A DNA stretch of 64,000 nucleotides from CAIWHR01 sp963726775 (GCA_963726775.1 CAVSDL010000001.1:496001-560000), one strand, 5' to 3'. Positions 46,771 to 56,456 are shown, numbered from the stretch's first letter. Program-made: numbers and translations. The notes: generated by a model not told the origin, from the sequence alone.

Positions 46771-47739
46771 CTAATCGACCTTCGCGCCCGACTTCCTGAC
46801 CACGTCGGACCACTTGACGACTTCCGCTTTCACCATCGCCGAAAATTCCTCGGGCGAATTGCCGACGGGTTCCGCGCCGAGCGCGAGCAGCTTCTCCCTC
46901 ACGTCGGGCTGGTTGAGAATCTTCACGATTTCCGCATTCAGGCGTTTGACGATCTCCGGCGGGGTTCCCGCCGGCGCGAATACACCCTGCCAGGAACCGA
47001 CCTCGAATCCGGGCAGGCCGGACTCGGCCAGCGTGGGTACGTCCGGAGCAATCGGCGATCGCTTGGCCGTGGTCACGGCCAGCGCGCGCAGCCTGCCGTC
47101 TTTCGCCAGAGGCCATGCCGTGGTGATGTTGTCGAAGGTCATCGCTACCTGGCCCCCCATCACGTCCTGCAGCGCCGGCGGACTGCCCTTGTACGGAATG
47201 TGCTGCATCTCGACGCCCGCCATCGACTTGAACAGTTCGCCGGAAAGATGCTGCGAGGTGCCGTTGCCCGACGACGCGAACGAGTACTTGCCGGGATTTG
47301 CCTTCAGCAGGACGATCAATTCCCGCACATCCTTCGCCGGGATCGACGGATTGATGACCAGCATGTTCGGCACGCGCGCGATCAGCGTCACCGCCGCGAA
47401 GTCCTTGACCGGATCGTAGGGCAGCTTGCTGTAAAGCGAGGCGTTGATCGCGTGCGTGCTGATCGTCCCGCCCATGATCGTGTAACCGTCGGGGGCGGCC
47501 TTGGCGGTGAATTCGGCGCCGACGCCGCCACCGGCGCCCGGCTTGTTCTCGATGATGACCGGCTGGCCGAGCGCCACCGACAGCTTGTCGCCGACCGTGC
47601 GCGCGAGAATGTCGGTCGTGCCCCCCGGCGCGAACGGCACCACCCACTTGATCGGCTTCGCCGGCCACGCTTGCGCCGCGACACCTCCCGCCATCACCGC
47701 GATCACGATGCCAACGAGAAAATTACGAACCTGTCTCAT
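46771..47739 (-). CDS. Bug/TctC-family periplasmic substrate-binding protein
   Basis: 322 residues; GGGAG lies 6 bases before the ATG at 47739. Signal peptide ~1-25 (ending VAAQAWP). Family motifs: PIKWVVPFAPGGTTDILAR, IIENKPGAGGGVGAEF, KAAPDGYTI, IPYKGSPPALQDVMGGQVAMTFD. Binds a carboxylic acid in the periplasm and passes it to a TctAB transporter (not in the window). Its position beside dehalogenase and sugar-acid genes suggests an organic acid ligand. Confidence 0.92.
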   Translation of the reverse strand: MRQVRNFLVGIVIAVMAGGVAAQAWPAKPIKWVVPFAPGGTTDILARTVGDKLSVALGQPVIIENKPGAGGGVGAEFTAKAAPDGYTIMGGTISTHAINASLYSKLPYDPVKDFAAVTLIARVPNMLVINPSIPAKDVRELIVLLKANPGKYSFASSGNGTSQHLSGELFKSMAGVEMQHIPYKGSPPALQDVMGGQVAMTFDNITTAWPLAKDGRLRALAVTTAKRSPIAPDVPTLAESGLPGFEVGSWQGVFAPAGTPPEIVKRLNAEIVKILNQPDVREKLLALGAEPVGNSPEEFSAMVKAEVVKWSDVVRKSGAKVD

Positions 47740-47775
47740 TTGATCTCCCTTGCGTGTCGCCACTACGTATTGACA

Positions 47776-47915
47776 TTGCGGAACCGGGTGATACTTTCGC
47801 AAGTATGGTTGTCGTCCCGGCGAAGGCGTGGACCCGGCGGCGTTCGGCTCAAGACGCTGGATTCCCGCGTTCGCGGGAACGGCGCCAGTCTAGCGGCCGT
47901 TGTCACTCAATTCGG
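47776..47915. repeat. Interspersed repeat, copy B
   Basis: GGAACCGGGTGATACTTTCG, then GTCGTCCCGGCGAAGGCG, then GGATTCCCGCGTTCGCGGGAA (palindrome) and GCCGTTGTCACTCAATTCGG. Same plan as copies A and C, with an extra inverted module of the kind common in beta- and gammaproteobacterial repeats. Confidence 0.7.
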
Positions 47916-47985
47916 TATCGCTCCGTGAGTTGGAGTCAATGGCCGCCCTTCGGCCGGAACCCGAGCGTGCGCGCCGATGGCAGGT

Positions 47986-49035
47986 TCATGCCACCATGGC
48001 CGCGGCGCGCATGTCATCGATGCCCACCGATCTTGCGGCCGCGAGGAGATCGTCCCAGGTCTTGTCGTCGAGCGGGACGCCTTCGGCAAGTCGCGCCGCG
48101 CGCGATCGCCGCTCCACCTCGCCCGGAGCGAGCACGGGCGAGCCTGCCTTCGCGGGCGGCGAGGCCTTCACCCACTCTACGAAGCGCGCGGCTTCGGCAA
48201 GCACACCGCCTTCCTTGTCGTAAACGGCCGGCGCGATGTAGATCGACAACATGTTGTTGCGCAGGATCTTATCGGCGGGATCGGAGCTTCTCCCCGTCGT
48301 CACCGCGCCCGCCAGAAGGTCCGTGAGCATCGACAGGCCCGACCCCTTGTGCGCGCCTATCGTCAGCAGCGCGCCGCCGTCGTAGAAGTCTTTCGGGTCG
48401 GTCGTCGGCTCGCCCCGCTTGTCGACGATCCAGCCAGCCGGCACGCGTTCGCCCTTGTTCAGCGCTACCATCAGCTTGCCTTCGGCGACCGTCGACGTCG
48501 TGATGTCGAGTATCGCCGGCTCGCCGCCGGCAAGCGGCACGCCGATGGCCATCGGATTGGTCGAGAGGCGTCGGTCGCTGCCACCGAACGGGGCGACGCG
48601 CTGCGCGCCCGACGTGTTGAGAAAGTGCAACGACACCTGGCCTGCCGCCGCCGCCATTTCGGCCCAGTCGCCCAACCGCCCCAGGTGACCGCAGTTGCGC
48701 AGTCCGATCATCGCGATTCCGGTTTTTTCCGCCTTGGCAATCCCGAGTCTCGTCGCGAACTCGCCCGTCACCTGTCCGAATCCGCGGTTGCCGTCGATGA
48801 TCGCGAGCGCGTCGCTGTCGAACACGATGGTCGGCGCGGTGTTGGGCTTGAGCCAGCCGTCGTTGACCCACTCGAGATACTTGCCGACGCGCAACACGCC
48901 GTGCGAGTCGTGGCCGACGAGATTGGAATCGACGAGGCGGCGCGCGATCGTGCGCGCCTCCTCGGCATGGCAGCCTCCGCCGTGCATGATGGCGGCGACA
49001 AGATCGGTGAGCTTCGCGGCAGCGACAGTCCGCAT
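47986..49035 (-). CDS. Ldh2-family (malate/L-lactate-type) NAD(P)-dependent dehydrogenase
   Basis: 349 residues from an ATG at 49035 (MRTVAAAKLTDLV). Family features: catalytic region LVGHDSHGVLRV, GNRGFGQVTGEFATRL, GIAMIGLRNCGHLGRLGDWAEMAA, FLNTSGAQRVAPFGGSDRRLSTNP, and AHKGSGLSMLTDLLAGAV. Oxidises 2-hydroxyacids or related compounds with NAD(P). The ATG overlaps TGA of the dehydratase (TGATG) once a one-base frameshift upstream is corrected; as given, both genes read through as one 925-codon frame. Sugar-acid pathways often place such an enzyme beside a dehydratase. Confidence 0.88.
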   Translation of the reverse strand: MRTVAAAKLTDLVAAIMHGGGCHAEEARTIARRLVDSNLVGHDSHGVLRVGKYLEWVNDGWLKPNTAPTIVFDSDALAIIDGNRGFGQVTGEFATRLGIAKAEKTGIAMIGLRNCGHLGRLGDWAEMAAAAGQVSLHFLNTSGAQRVAPFGGSDRRLSTNPMAIGVPLAGGEPAILDITTSTVAEGKLMVALNKGERVPAGWIVDKRGEPTTDPKDFYDGGALLTIGAHKGSGLSMLTDLLAGAVTTGRSSDPADKILRNNMLSIYIAPAVYDKEGGVLAEAARFVEWVKASPPAKAGSPVLAPGEVERRSRAARLAEGVPLDDKTWDDLLAAARSVGIDDMRAAAMVA

Positions 49036-50763
49036 CAGTGAATTTCCGGCTCCACGGTTGGCGCCGTCCCTTCGAGAAAGTCGAAATCGCAACCCTGGTC
49101 GGCCTGCGATGACGTGCTGCTGATAGAGGGCGCCGAAGCCGCGCTCGTATCGCGGTGCGGGCCGCTTCCACGCGGCCCGGCGCCGCGCCAGCTCGGCGTC
49201 GCTCACCTTCAGTTCGAGCTTCCGCGCCGGCACGTCGAGCACGATCAGGTCGCCGTCCTGCACCAGCGCGAGCGGCCCGCCGACATAGGACTCGGGCGAC
49301 ACGTGCAACACGCACGCGCCGTAGCTGGTCCCGCTCATCCGCGCGTCGGAGATGCGCACCATGTCGCGCACGCCTTGCGCCAGCAGCTTTTTCGGGATCG
49401 GCAACTGGCCCCACTCGGGCATGCCCGGCGCGCCCTGCGGGCCGGCATGCTTCAACACCAGCACCGAATCCTTCGTCACCGGCAGTCCGGGATCGTCGAT
49501 GCGCGCTGCCATGTCGTTGTAGTCGGCAAACACGATCGCGGGACCGGTGTGCCGGAGCAGTTGCGCTTCCGCCGCGGCCGGCTTGATCACCGCTCCGTCC
49601 GGCGCGAGATTGCCGCGCAGGACCGCGAGACTGTCGGACGCGACGAGCGCCCGGTCGCGCGGGAGGATCACCTCGCGATTGAAAATCTCGGCCCCTGCGA
49701 TGTTCTCGCCCAGCGACCGGCCGTTGACGGTGCGGGCCTCGAGTACCAGCAGGTCGGCGATTTCGTTCAGCAGCGCGCGCAACCCTCCGGCGTAAAAGAA
49801 ATCCTCCATCAGGAACTTGCCGGCGGGACGCAAATTGGCGACGAGCGGCGTGCGTCGGGCCAGAGCGTCGAAGCGATCGATCGAAAGCGGGACCCCGGCG
49901 CGCCGTGCGATCGCCACCATGTGCACGACCGCGTTGGTCGAGCCGCCGAGCGCCAGCACGCATGTGATCGCGTTGTCGATGTTCGCGGCGGTCAGGAAAT
50001 CGCGGGGCTTCAGGTCCTCCCACACCATGTCGACGATGCGGCGGCCCGTCTCGGTGGCCATCCGCGCATGCCGCGAGTCGGCCGCGGGTATCGAGGCCGC
50101 GCCCGGCAGCGTGAATCCCATCGCCTCGCTCGCCGAGGTCATCGTCGACGCGGTGCCCATCGTCATGCAATGGCCCGGCGAGCGCGCGATGCCGTCTTCG
50201 ATTTCGCCCCATTGCGCATCGGTCAGATTGCCCGCACGCTTCTCGGCCCAGAATTTCCACACATCGGAGCCGCTGCCCAGCTTCTGGTCGCGCCAGTGCC
50301 CCGAAAGCATCGGTCCCGCCGGCATGAAGATCGACGGCAGGTTCATGCTGATCGCGCCCATCAGCAGCGCCGGCGTGGTCTTGTCGCAGCCGCCCATGAG
50401 CACGGCACCGTCGACCGGATACGAGCGCAGCAGCTCTTCGGTCTCCATGGCCAGCAGGTTGCGATAAAGCATGGTCGTCGGTTTCTGGAACACTTCGGCG
50501 AGCGCGATCGCCGGCATCTCGAGCGGGAATCCGCCCGCCTGCAGGACGCCACGCTTGACTTCCTCCGCGCGCTGGCGGAAGTGCGAATGGCACGCGTTGA
50601 TGTCGCTCCACGTATTGATGATCGCGATGATCGGCTTGCCCAGGTAGTCGGCGCGCGAATAGCCCATCTGCGACGTGCGCGAGTGGTGACCGAACGAGCG
50701 CATGTCATCGGCGCCGAACCAGCGGCGGGAGCGCAAATCCTCGGGCTTCTTGCGGGCATTCAT
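49035..50763 (-). CDS. IlvD/Edd-family sugar-acid dehydratase with a +1 frameshift near its end
   Basis: About 575 residues when corrected. Similar to L-arabinonate/galactonate dehydratases: Fe-S ligands C58 (INACHSHF), C126 (MGGCDKTTPALLMG) and C199 (SPGHCMTMGTAS), plus ISDARMSGTSYGACVLHVSPE. From codon 552 the written frame becomes an Arg-rich stretch, but dropping one base near 49107 restores QADQGCDFDFLEGTAPTVEPEI-His-stop, the normal family ending, with TGA overlapping the next ATG. So a one-base insertion (mutation or sequence error) creates the apparent fusion to the Ldh2 gene. Confidence 0.85.
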
Positions 50764-51123
50764 GGGGGGTCCAGTGCGCTACGCGCCTGCGCGCGGCGTC
50801 AGTCGGTTTCGAAGGCGTGTTTCGGTGGCGGGGCGTCCTCCGCATTATACCGAGCCGCATGACGGACCCGCGGCCCGGCTGAGGCCGCGCGTCCTTGCCC
50901 GCGCGGGGTCGTCGGCGCCGCGAACCGGGCCGACGCCCGTCAGCGGCGGCTCGCCGATCGACGGACGCCGCTTGCACACGGGCGCCGACGCGTTATATTG
51001 GCAGCGAGGACGCGGAGCACGCGTCCCGCATGTCGCGACCGGCCCGGCCGTCCGTGACTCTCGCAATCGTTGCCGCGGCGACCGGGCATTCGACGCCGCG
51101 ATCGCCTCGTCTCGGAGGTTGCC
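50764..51123. other. Divergent intergenic region
   Basis: 360 bases between the dehydratase (minus) and the HtrA-like gene (plus). No gene supported. It must hold promoters in both directions; none was clear enough to place. GGAGG at 51113-51118 is the ribosome site of the plus-strand gene. Confidence 0.45.
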
Positions 51124-52206
51124 ATGTCGATTCGCTTTTTGGACGCGTTTCAACGTGCCCTGCGCGCGTGCAACCCGGTGTCGGCATTGCTCCTTTTCAT
51201 GGCTGCAACCCTTGCCGGCAACGCGGTTCTTGCCGCGGAAGCGCCTTCTGCGCCGGTCGCGAACTCGACCGCAGCCTCCGCGGAAGGTCCCGACACCGAA
51301 AAATTCTTCCAGGCCATCGTCAAAGTGCACGCTCGCGCCGTGCCCGAGGCGCGAAGCGCCGCGACCCTGGGACAGGAGCGCGATGGAACGGGCATCATCA
51401 TCGGCGACGACGGGCTGATCCTCACGATCGGCTACCTGATCGTCGAGGCCGACGACGTGAGCATCGTCGACAGCAGGGGGCGCACGCTGCCGGCGCGCGT
51501 CGTCGGCTACGACCACGCGACCGGGCTCGGACTCGTGCGTGCCGTCGTCCCGCTGGATGCCGCGCCTTTGCCGCTCGGCGAGTCGGGCAAACTTGCCGAG
51601 CGCACGCCGGTCATGATCGTCAACAGCGAAGGCGAGAGCAATGTGACGCTCGCGTTCGTGGTATCGATGCGCCCGTTCACCGGGAGTTGGGAGTACCTGC
51701 TCGAGCAGGCCATTTTCACGTCGCCGCCGGCGATGAACTGGAGCGGCGCCGCGCTCGTCGGCAAGGACCTGAAGCTGCTCGGCATCGGCTCGCTGATCGT
51801 CCGCGACGCGACGGGCGGCGAAGATCCGCGCATACCGGGCAACATGTTCGTTCCCATCGACGCGCTGAAGCCGATTCTCGCGGATCTCGTGAAGACCGGG
51901 CGGCGCGCCGGTGCCGCGCGGCCGTGGCTGGGCGTCGCCGCGGACGAAGTGCAGGGTCGACTGGTGGTCGCGCGGGTGTCGCCCGAGGGTCCCGGAGACC
52001 TTGCGGGGATCAAGGTCGGCGACATCATCCTCGGCGTTGCCGGCGACGGCGTGCGGACGCAGGCGGAGTTCTACCGCACGGTGTGGCGTCGCGGCGGCGC
52101 GGGCACCGACATCCCGATGCGCGTGCTCCAGGGCATCGACGTCAAGGACCTGACCGTCCATTCGATCGATCGCACCGAATACTTCCGCCCCGGAACGACG
52201 TACTGA
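51124..52206 (+). CDS. HtrA/Deg-like protein with PDZ domain and degraded catalytic triad
   Basis: 360 residues; GGAGG lies 6-10 bases before the ATG at 51124. Signal peptide ~1-38. Trypsin-like fold: GTGIIIGDDGLILTIGYLI aligns with the usual G-x-I-L-T-N-A-H, giving Y104 at the His position; DHATGLGLVR aligns with D-x-x-T-D-L-A, giving G134 at the Asp position; the Ser loop GNSGGP is NWSGAA (S207). A C-terminal PDZ domain follows (~270-345: SPEGPGDLAGIKVGDIILGV). It is therefore probably not a protease but a binding or chaperone-like protein in the periplasm. Confidence 0.85.
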   Translation: MSIRFLDAFQRALRACNPVSALLLFMAATLAGNAVLAAEAPSAPVANSTAASAEGPDTEKFFQAIVKVHARAVPEARSAATLGQERDGTGIIIGDDGLILTIGYLIVEADDVSIVDSRGRTLPARVVGYDHATGLGLVRAVVPLDAAPLPLGESGKLAERTPVMIVNSEGESNVTLAFVVSMRPFTGSWEYLLEQAIFTSPPAMNWSGAALVGKDLKLLGIGSLIVRDATGGEDPRIPGNMFVPIDALKPILADLVKTGRRAGAARPWLGVAADEVQGRLVVARVSPEGPGDLAGIKVGDIILGVAGDGVRTQAEFYRTVWRRGGAGTDIPMRVLQGIDVKDLTVHSIDRTEYFRPGTTY

Positions 52207-52246
52207 CCGTTGCGGCAGCGGTCTCGCCGGGTCCGCGTCCTTGAAA

Positions 52247-52480
52247 TCGCGGAACGGGGTGACCCTTTCGCGTCGGACACATGCAGCCTTCGCCGACGCA
52301 AGAACCTGGCGACCCACGATCAACGACACTGGATTCCCGCGTTCGCGGGAATGACGGCGTTTCCGATTGTCGTCCCCGCGAACGCGGGGACCCAGAGGCG
52401 TTCGACGCAAATACTGAATTTTCGCGTTCGCGAAAGCGACGACAATTCAGCGCCCGTTGTCGCTCAAGTCGATAAGGATG
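52247..52480. repeat. Interspersed repeat, copy C
   Basis: Starts GGAACGGGGTGACCCTTTCG, then GGATTCCCGCGTTCGCGGGAATG, then the inverted companion GTCGTCCCCGCGAACGCGGGGAC, a third TTTCGCGTTCGCGAAAGCG palindrome, and GCCCGTTGTCGCTCAAGTCG. It fills most of the 408-base gap between the HtrA-like gene and the next gene; nothing else was seen there. Confidence 0.7.
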
Positions 52481-52614
52481 GGTACGCGTGGTTGCGAGCC
52501 TGCGACCACGGGACCCCATGCGCTCGCCCGTGCCCGTACAATGCCGCATTTCGTCGGCAGCCCCCGACGAATCCGCCTGCCCTCCCGACGCGTTCTCGCC
52601 CGCCCAGCCACCCG

Positions 52615-54649
52615 ATGCCCCTTTACGCCATCACCATCTTCGTCAGCGCGTTCCTGCTGTTCCTGGTCCAGCCTGTGATGGCAAAGGAGATCCTGCCGTG
52701 GTTCGGCGGCTCCGCGGCCGTGTGGACGACGTGCCTCGTGTTTTTCCAGACGACGCTGCTCGCGGGTTACGCCTACTCCGACCTGGCGGTGCACCGGCTC
52801 GCGCCGCGCACGCAGATCAGGCTTCATACGGCCCTTCTTGTACTGTCGCTCGTCACGCTGCCGATCATTCCGGGCGCAAATTGGAAGCCGACCGGCGCCG
52901 AGAGCCCGTCGTGGCTGATCCTCGGCATGCTTGCGGCAACGATCGGGCTTCCCTACTTCCTGCTGTCGACGACGAGCCCGCTGGCGCAGGCATGGTTCGC
53001 GCGCGCGCGGCCCGGCGCGAGCCCGTATCGCCTTTTCGCGTTGTCCAATCTCGCGTCGATGCTGGCGCTCGTCGGCTACCCGTTTCTGCTCGAGCCCTGG
53101 GCGCCGACGCGCACGCAGGCGCTCGGATGGTCGCTAGGGTACGCGCTGTTCGCCGGCCTTTGCGTGGCCGCCGGATGGGCGAGCCTCAAGCCGCCGCGCG
53201 CCCCGCAGATTCAGGCAGGCACCCGAAGCCGAAGCGAATGCCGACCGCCATTCGAGCGCCCCTGCGCCGGCACGGCAAACGTTGTGGTGCACGCTCGCCG
53301 CCACCGGCTCGCTGCTGCTGCTGGCGGTGTCGAACCACATCACGCAGAACATCGCCGCGGTGCCGCTGCTGTGGATCGCGCCGCTCGCGATCTACCTGCT
53401 CACGTTCATCCTCTGCTTCGACGCTTCGGCGTGGTATCGGCGCGAGATATTCCTGTCGACGCTCGCCGCGGGACTCGGCGTCATGGCCTGGACGCTCGCC
53501 GATCCGAGCCTCACGCACGAACTCGCGATCCAGATCGGCGTGTTCTGCGGCGGGCTCTTTCTCGCCTGCATGTTCTGCCACGGCGAGCTCGTCCGCCTCA
53601 AGCCCGCGCCGCGATACCTGACGCGCTTCTACCTGATGATTTCGCTCGGCGGCGCCGCCGGCTCGGCGCTGGTCGGCATCGTCGCGCCCCTCGTGCTGCC
53701 CGCGTACTTCGAACTCGCAGGCGGACTGGTCCTGTGCGCGCTCCTGCTCTTGTGGCAGGTCCGACGCGAGCCGGCGATTTTCGGCGTGCTCGCCCTTGCC
53801 GCGGCGGTCATGACCGTCGGTTGCGGCGCATGGGGGATCCGCGAGTTCTACGAAGGCACGATTGTCACGATGCGCAATTTCTACGGCGTGCTGCGCGTGC
53901 AGGAATTCGGCGCGAACGACTCCAACCACCGTCGCTCGCTGATTCACGGCACGATATTGCACGGTACGCAATATCTGTCTCCCGAAAGCCGCCGGGAGCC
54001 GGCGACCTATTACACGCGGACATCCGGGATCGGGCGGTTGCTGGAATCGCTGCACCCGCGCACGACGCCGCTCAAGGTCGGAATCATCGGCCTTGGGGCG
54101 GGCACGCTCGCCGTGTATGGCGCGAAGAGCGATGTCTACCGGTTCTACGACATCAATCCCGCCGTACTGACGGTCGCGCAGCGCGACTTCACGTACCTGA
54201 AGGACAGCGACGCCACGATCGAACTGCCGCTGGGCGACGCGCGGCTCTCGCTCGAGCGCGAGCCCGCGCAGAATTTCGACGTCCTTGCGATCGATGCCTT
54301 CTCCAGCGATGCGATTCCCGTGCACCTCATCACCTCCGAGGCCCTCGCGATCTACAAGCGGCACATGAAGCAGGGCGGCGTGATCGCGTTCCATGTCACC
54401 AATCGCTTCCTCAACCTGATCCCGGTGGTCGAGGCTCTGGCGAAGGCGCAGGGTCTCGATGCGATCCATATCGCGGACGACGCCAATGACAACGGGCTCG
54501 CGAGCCGCAGCGACTGGGTGTTGCTGTCGGAGAGCCGCGAAGTGCTCGATCGGCCGGAGCTTGCCGATTTCGCGACGGCGATCGAGGCGCGGCCCGACTG
54601 GCGACTGTGGACCGACGATTTCAACAATATCGTTCAGGTGCTCAAGTAG
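52615..54649 (+). CDS. Membrane/spermidine-synthase-like fusion protein, frameshifted
   Basis: Two overlapping frames make one protein of about 677 residues. First frame: ~6 helices from MPLYAITIFVSAFLLFLVQP and FFQTTLLAGYAYSDLAVHRL to AGWASLKPPRAPQIQ. Second frame: PEAEANADRHSSAPAPARQ, LWCTLAATGSLLLLAVSNHITQ, further helices, then a spermidine-synthase/methyltransferase-like soluble domain (GIIGLGAGTLAVYG, FYDINPAV, LGDARLSLE, LAIDAFSSDAIP). Removing one base at about 53205-53222 joins them. The substrate of this family is unknown; many members lack polyamine-synthase residues. The N-terminal start follows no strong ribosome site. Confidence 0.8.
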
Positions 54650-54678
54650 TGAACGGCAACTGGCGCTAGAATTACCGC

Positions 54679-55794
54679 GTGCAACGCAGCGGCCTTCAAT
54701 CCGATCCCGAGCGCGATCCCGCGCCCTACCGCGCGCTGGTCCACGCGCCGGGCACGCGTTATGTCGAGGCACTCGACCAGCGCGCGCTGCCGCACGCGGT
54801 CGTCACCGTGAAGATTTCCAGCGCCGACGCCGCGGCGCTGGCGATCCGCAAGATGTGGGTGCGCGGCGCGCCGCTGATCGGCGCGGTCGGCGCTTACGGG
54901 CTCGCTCTGGCGCTCGACCGCGACCCGAGCGACGCCGCACTCGCGCAGGCGCATGCGGCGCTCGACGCGACCCGGCCTACAGCGATCAACCTGCGCTGGG
55001 CACTCGATCGCGTTCGCGCCGCGGTGATGCCGCTACCGCCCGCGGCGCGGGCCGACGCCGCGTGGCGCGAGGCCGACGCGATAGCCGCCGAGGACGAGGC
55101 GATCAATCATGCGATCGGCCGTCATGGCCTTGCGCTGTTGCGCGACATCGCGAGCCGCCGGTCCGGTCCGATCCGCGTGATGACGCACTGCAACGCCGGC
55201 GCACTGGCGACCTGCGGCTGGGGCACCGCCACCGCGCCGCTGTTCCTGGCGCATGCGGAGGGACTGCCGCTCCATGTGTGGGTAAGCGAAACGCGGCCCA
55301 GGCTTCAGGGCGCGAACCTCACCGCGTGGGAACTGGGCCGGCGCGGCATCCCCCACACCTTGCTCGCCGACGTATCGAGCGCGCTGTTGATGCGACGCGG
55401 CGACGTCGATATCGTGCTCGTCGGCGCGGATCGTGTCGCGGCGAACGGCGATGTCTGCAACAAGATCGGCACCTATCCAAAGGCCCTCGCGGCGCAAGAC
55501 AACGACATTCCGTTTTACGTGGCACTGCCGTCGCCGACGCTCGATTCGGCGCTCGCGACCGGCGATTCGATTCCGATCGAGACGCGCGGCCCGGATGAGG
55601 TGCTTGCCGTCACGGGGCGCGACAGTTACGGCCAGACCACGACCGTGATGATCGCGCCCGAGGGCACGCATGCGGTCAATTACGCTTTCGACGTGACGCC
55701 TGCGCGGCTGGTCGCTGGTCTCGTCACGGAGCGGGGGATCGCGGCCGCCAACCGTACCGCCCTCGCCGCGATGTTTCCGGAGCGTTTCGCGTGA
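54679..55794 (+). CDS. mtnA: S-methyl-5-thioribose-1-phosphate isomerase
   Basis: 371 residues from a GTG. MtnA/eIF2B-alpha family: KMWVRGAPLIGAVGAYG near the N-terminus, catalytic Cys in CNAGALATCGWGTA (C179) and Asp in VGADRVAANGDVCNKIGTY (D250). Converts methylthioribose-1-P to methylthioribulose-1-P in 5'-methylthioadenosine salvage. Overlaps the downstream class II aldolase gene by four bases (ATGA), so the next step is likely that enzyme. Confidence 0.95.
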   Translation: MQRSGLQSDPERDPAPYRALVHAPGTRYVEALDQRALPHAVVTVKISSADAAALAIRKMWVRGAPLIGAVGAYGLALALDRDPSDAALAQAHAALDATRPTAINLRWALDRVRAAVMPLPPAARADAAWREADAIAAEDEAINHAIGRHGLALLRDIASRRSGPIRVMTHCNAGALATCGWGTATAPLFLAHAEGLPLHVWVSETRPRLQGANLTAWELGRRGIPHTLLADVSSALLMRRGDVDIVLVGADRVAANGDVCNKIGTYPKALAAQDNDIPFYVALPSPTLDSALATGDSIPIETRGPDEVLAVTGRDSYGQTTTVMIAPEGTHAVNYAFDVTPARLVAGLVTERGIAAANRTALAAMFPERFA

Positions 55795-56456
55795 AGACCG
55801 GTGCCTTGAACGAGCGTGCACTTCGCGCAGCCATCATCGCGACGGCGGTCGGCATGAATGCGCAGGGCATCAATCGCGGCAAGTCGGGCAATGTCAGCGC
55901 GCGCTTTGCCGCCGACGGCTTCGATGGCTTCCTGATCACGCCAACCGGATTGCCTTACGCGGACACGACACCGGACGACATTGTCGCCATGACCCGCGAT
56001 GGCGACGCGCGCGGCGCGCGGCTGCCGTCGTCGGAGTGGCGGTTCCATCGCGACATCTATCGCACGCGCGACGATGTCCACGCGATCGTCCACACGCACG
56101 CGCCGTTCGCCACGACGCTGGCCTGCCTGCAACGCGGCATTCCGGCGTTCCATTACATGGTGGCCGTGGCCGGCGGCAAGGACATCCGCTGCGCGCCCTA
56201 CGCGACGTTCGGCACGCAGGCGCTGTCCGACCATGCCATCGCCGCGCTCGACGGTCGCCGGGCGTGCCTGCTCGCAAATCACGGGATGATCGCGGTCGGC
56301 GATTCGCTGGCCGCCGCGCTGGCGCTCGCCGTCGAGGTCGAGACGCTGGCCGAGATGTACTGGCGCGCGCTGCAGATCGGGGAGCCGCATCTGCTGCCCG
56401 ACGCGGAGATGAAAGTCGTACTGCACAAGTTCAGCCACTACGGGCAACCGCGCTGA
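55791..56456 (+). CDS. Class II aldolase (MtnB- or methylthioribulose-1-P-aldolase-like)
   Basis: 221 residues. Metal and catalytic residues of the fuculose-1-P aldolase family: E82 in SSEWRFH, H101 and H103 in VHTHAPF, H164 in ANHGMIAVG, with the N-terminal GNVSAR phosphate loop. The family includes both MtnB dehydratase and aldolases. Coupling to mtnA points to methylthioribulose-1-P as substrate, either dehydrated (MtnB) or cleaved to DHAP and methylthioacetaldehyde, the DHAP-shunt route. The other MtnB-pathway genes (mtnC, mtnD) are absent nearby, which favours the aldolase. Confidence 0.82.
   Translation: MKTGALNERALRAAIIATAVGMNAQGINRGKSGNVSARFAADGFDGFLITPTGLPYADTTPDDIVAMTRDGDARGARLPSSEWRFHRDIYRTRDDVHAIVHTHAPFATTLACLQRGIPAFHYMVAVAGGKDIRCAPYATFGTQALSDHAIAALDGRRACLLANHGMIAVGDSLAAALALAVEVETLAEMYWRALQIGEPHLLPDAEMKVVLHKFSHYGQPR

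Noticed and set aside
47986..50763. A natural 925-residue dehydratase-dehydrogenase fusion enzyme
   Set aside because: The linker is an out-of-frame reading of the normal dehydratase C-terminus; one base restores two overlapping genes.
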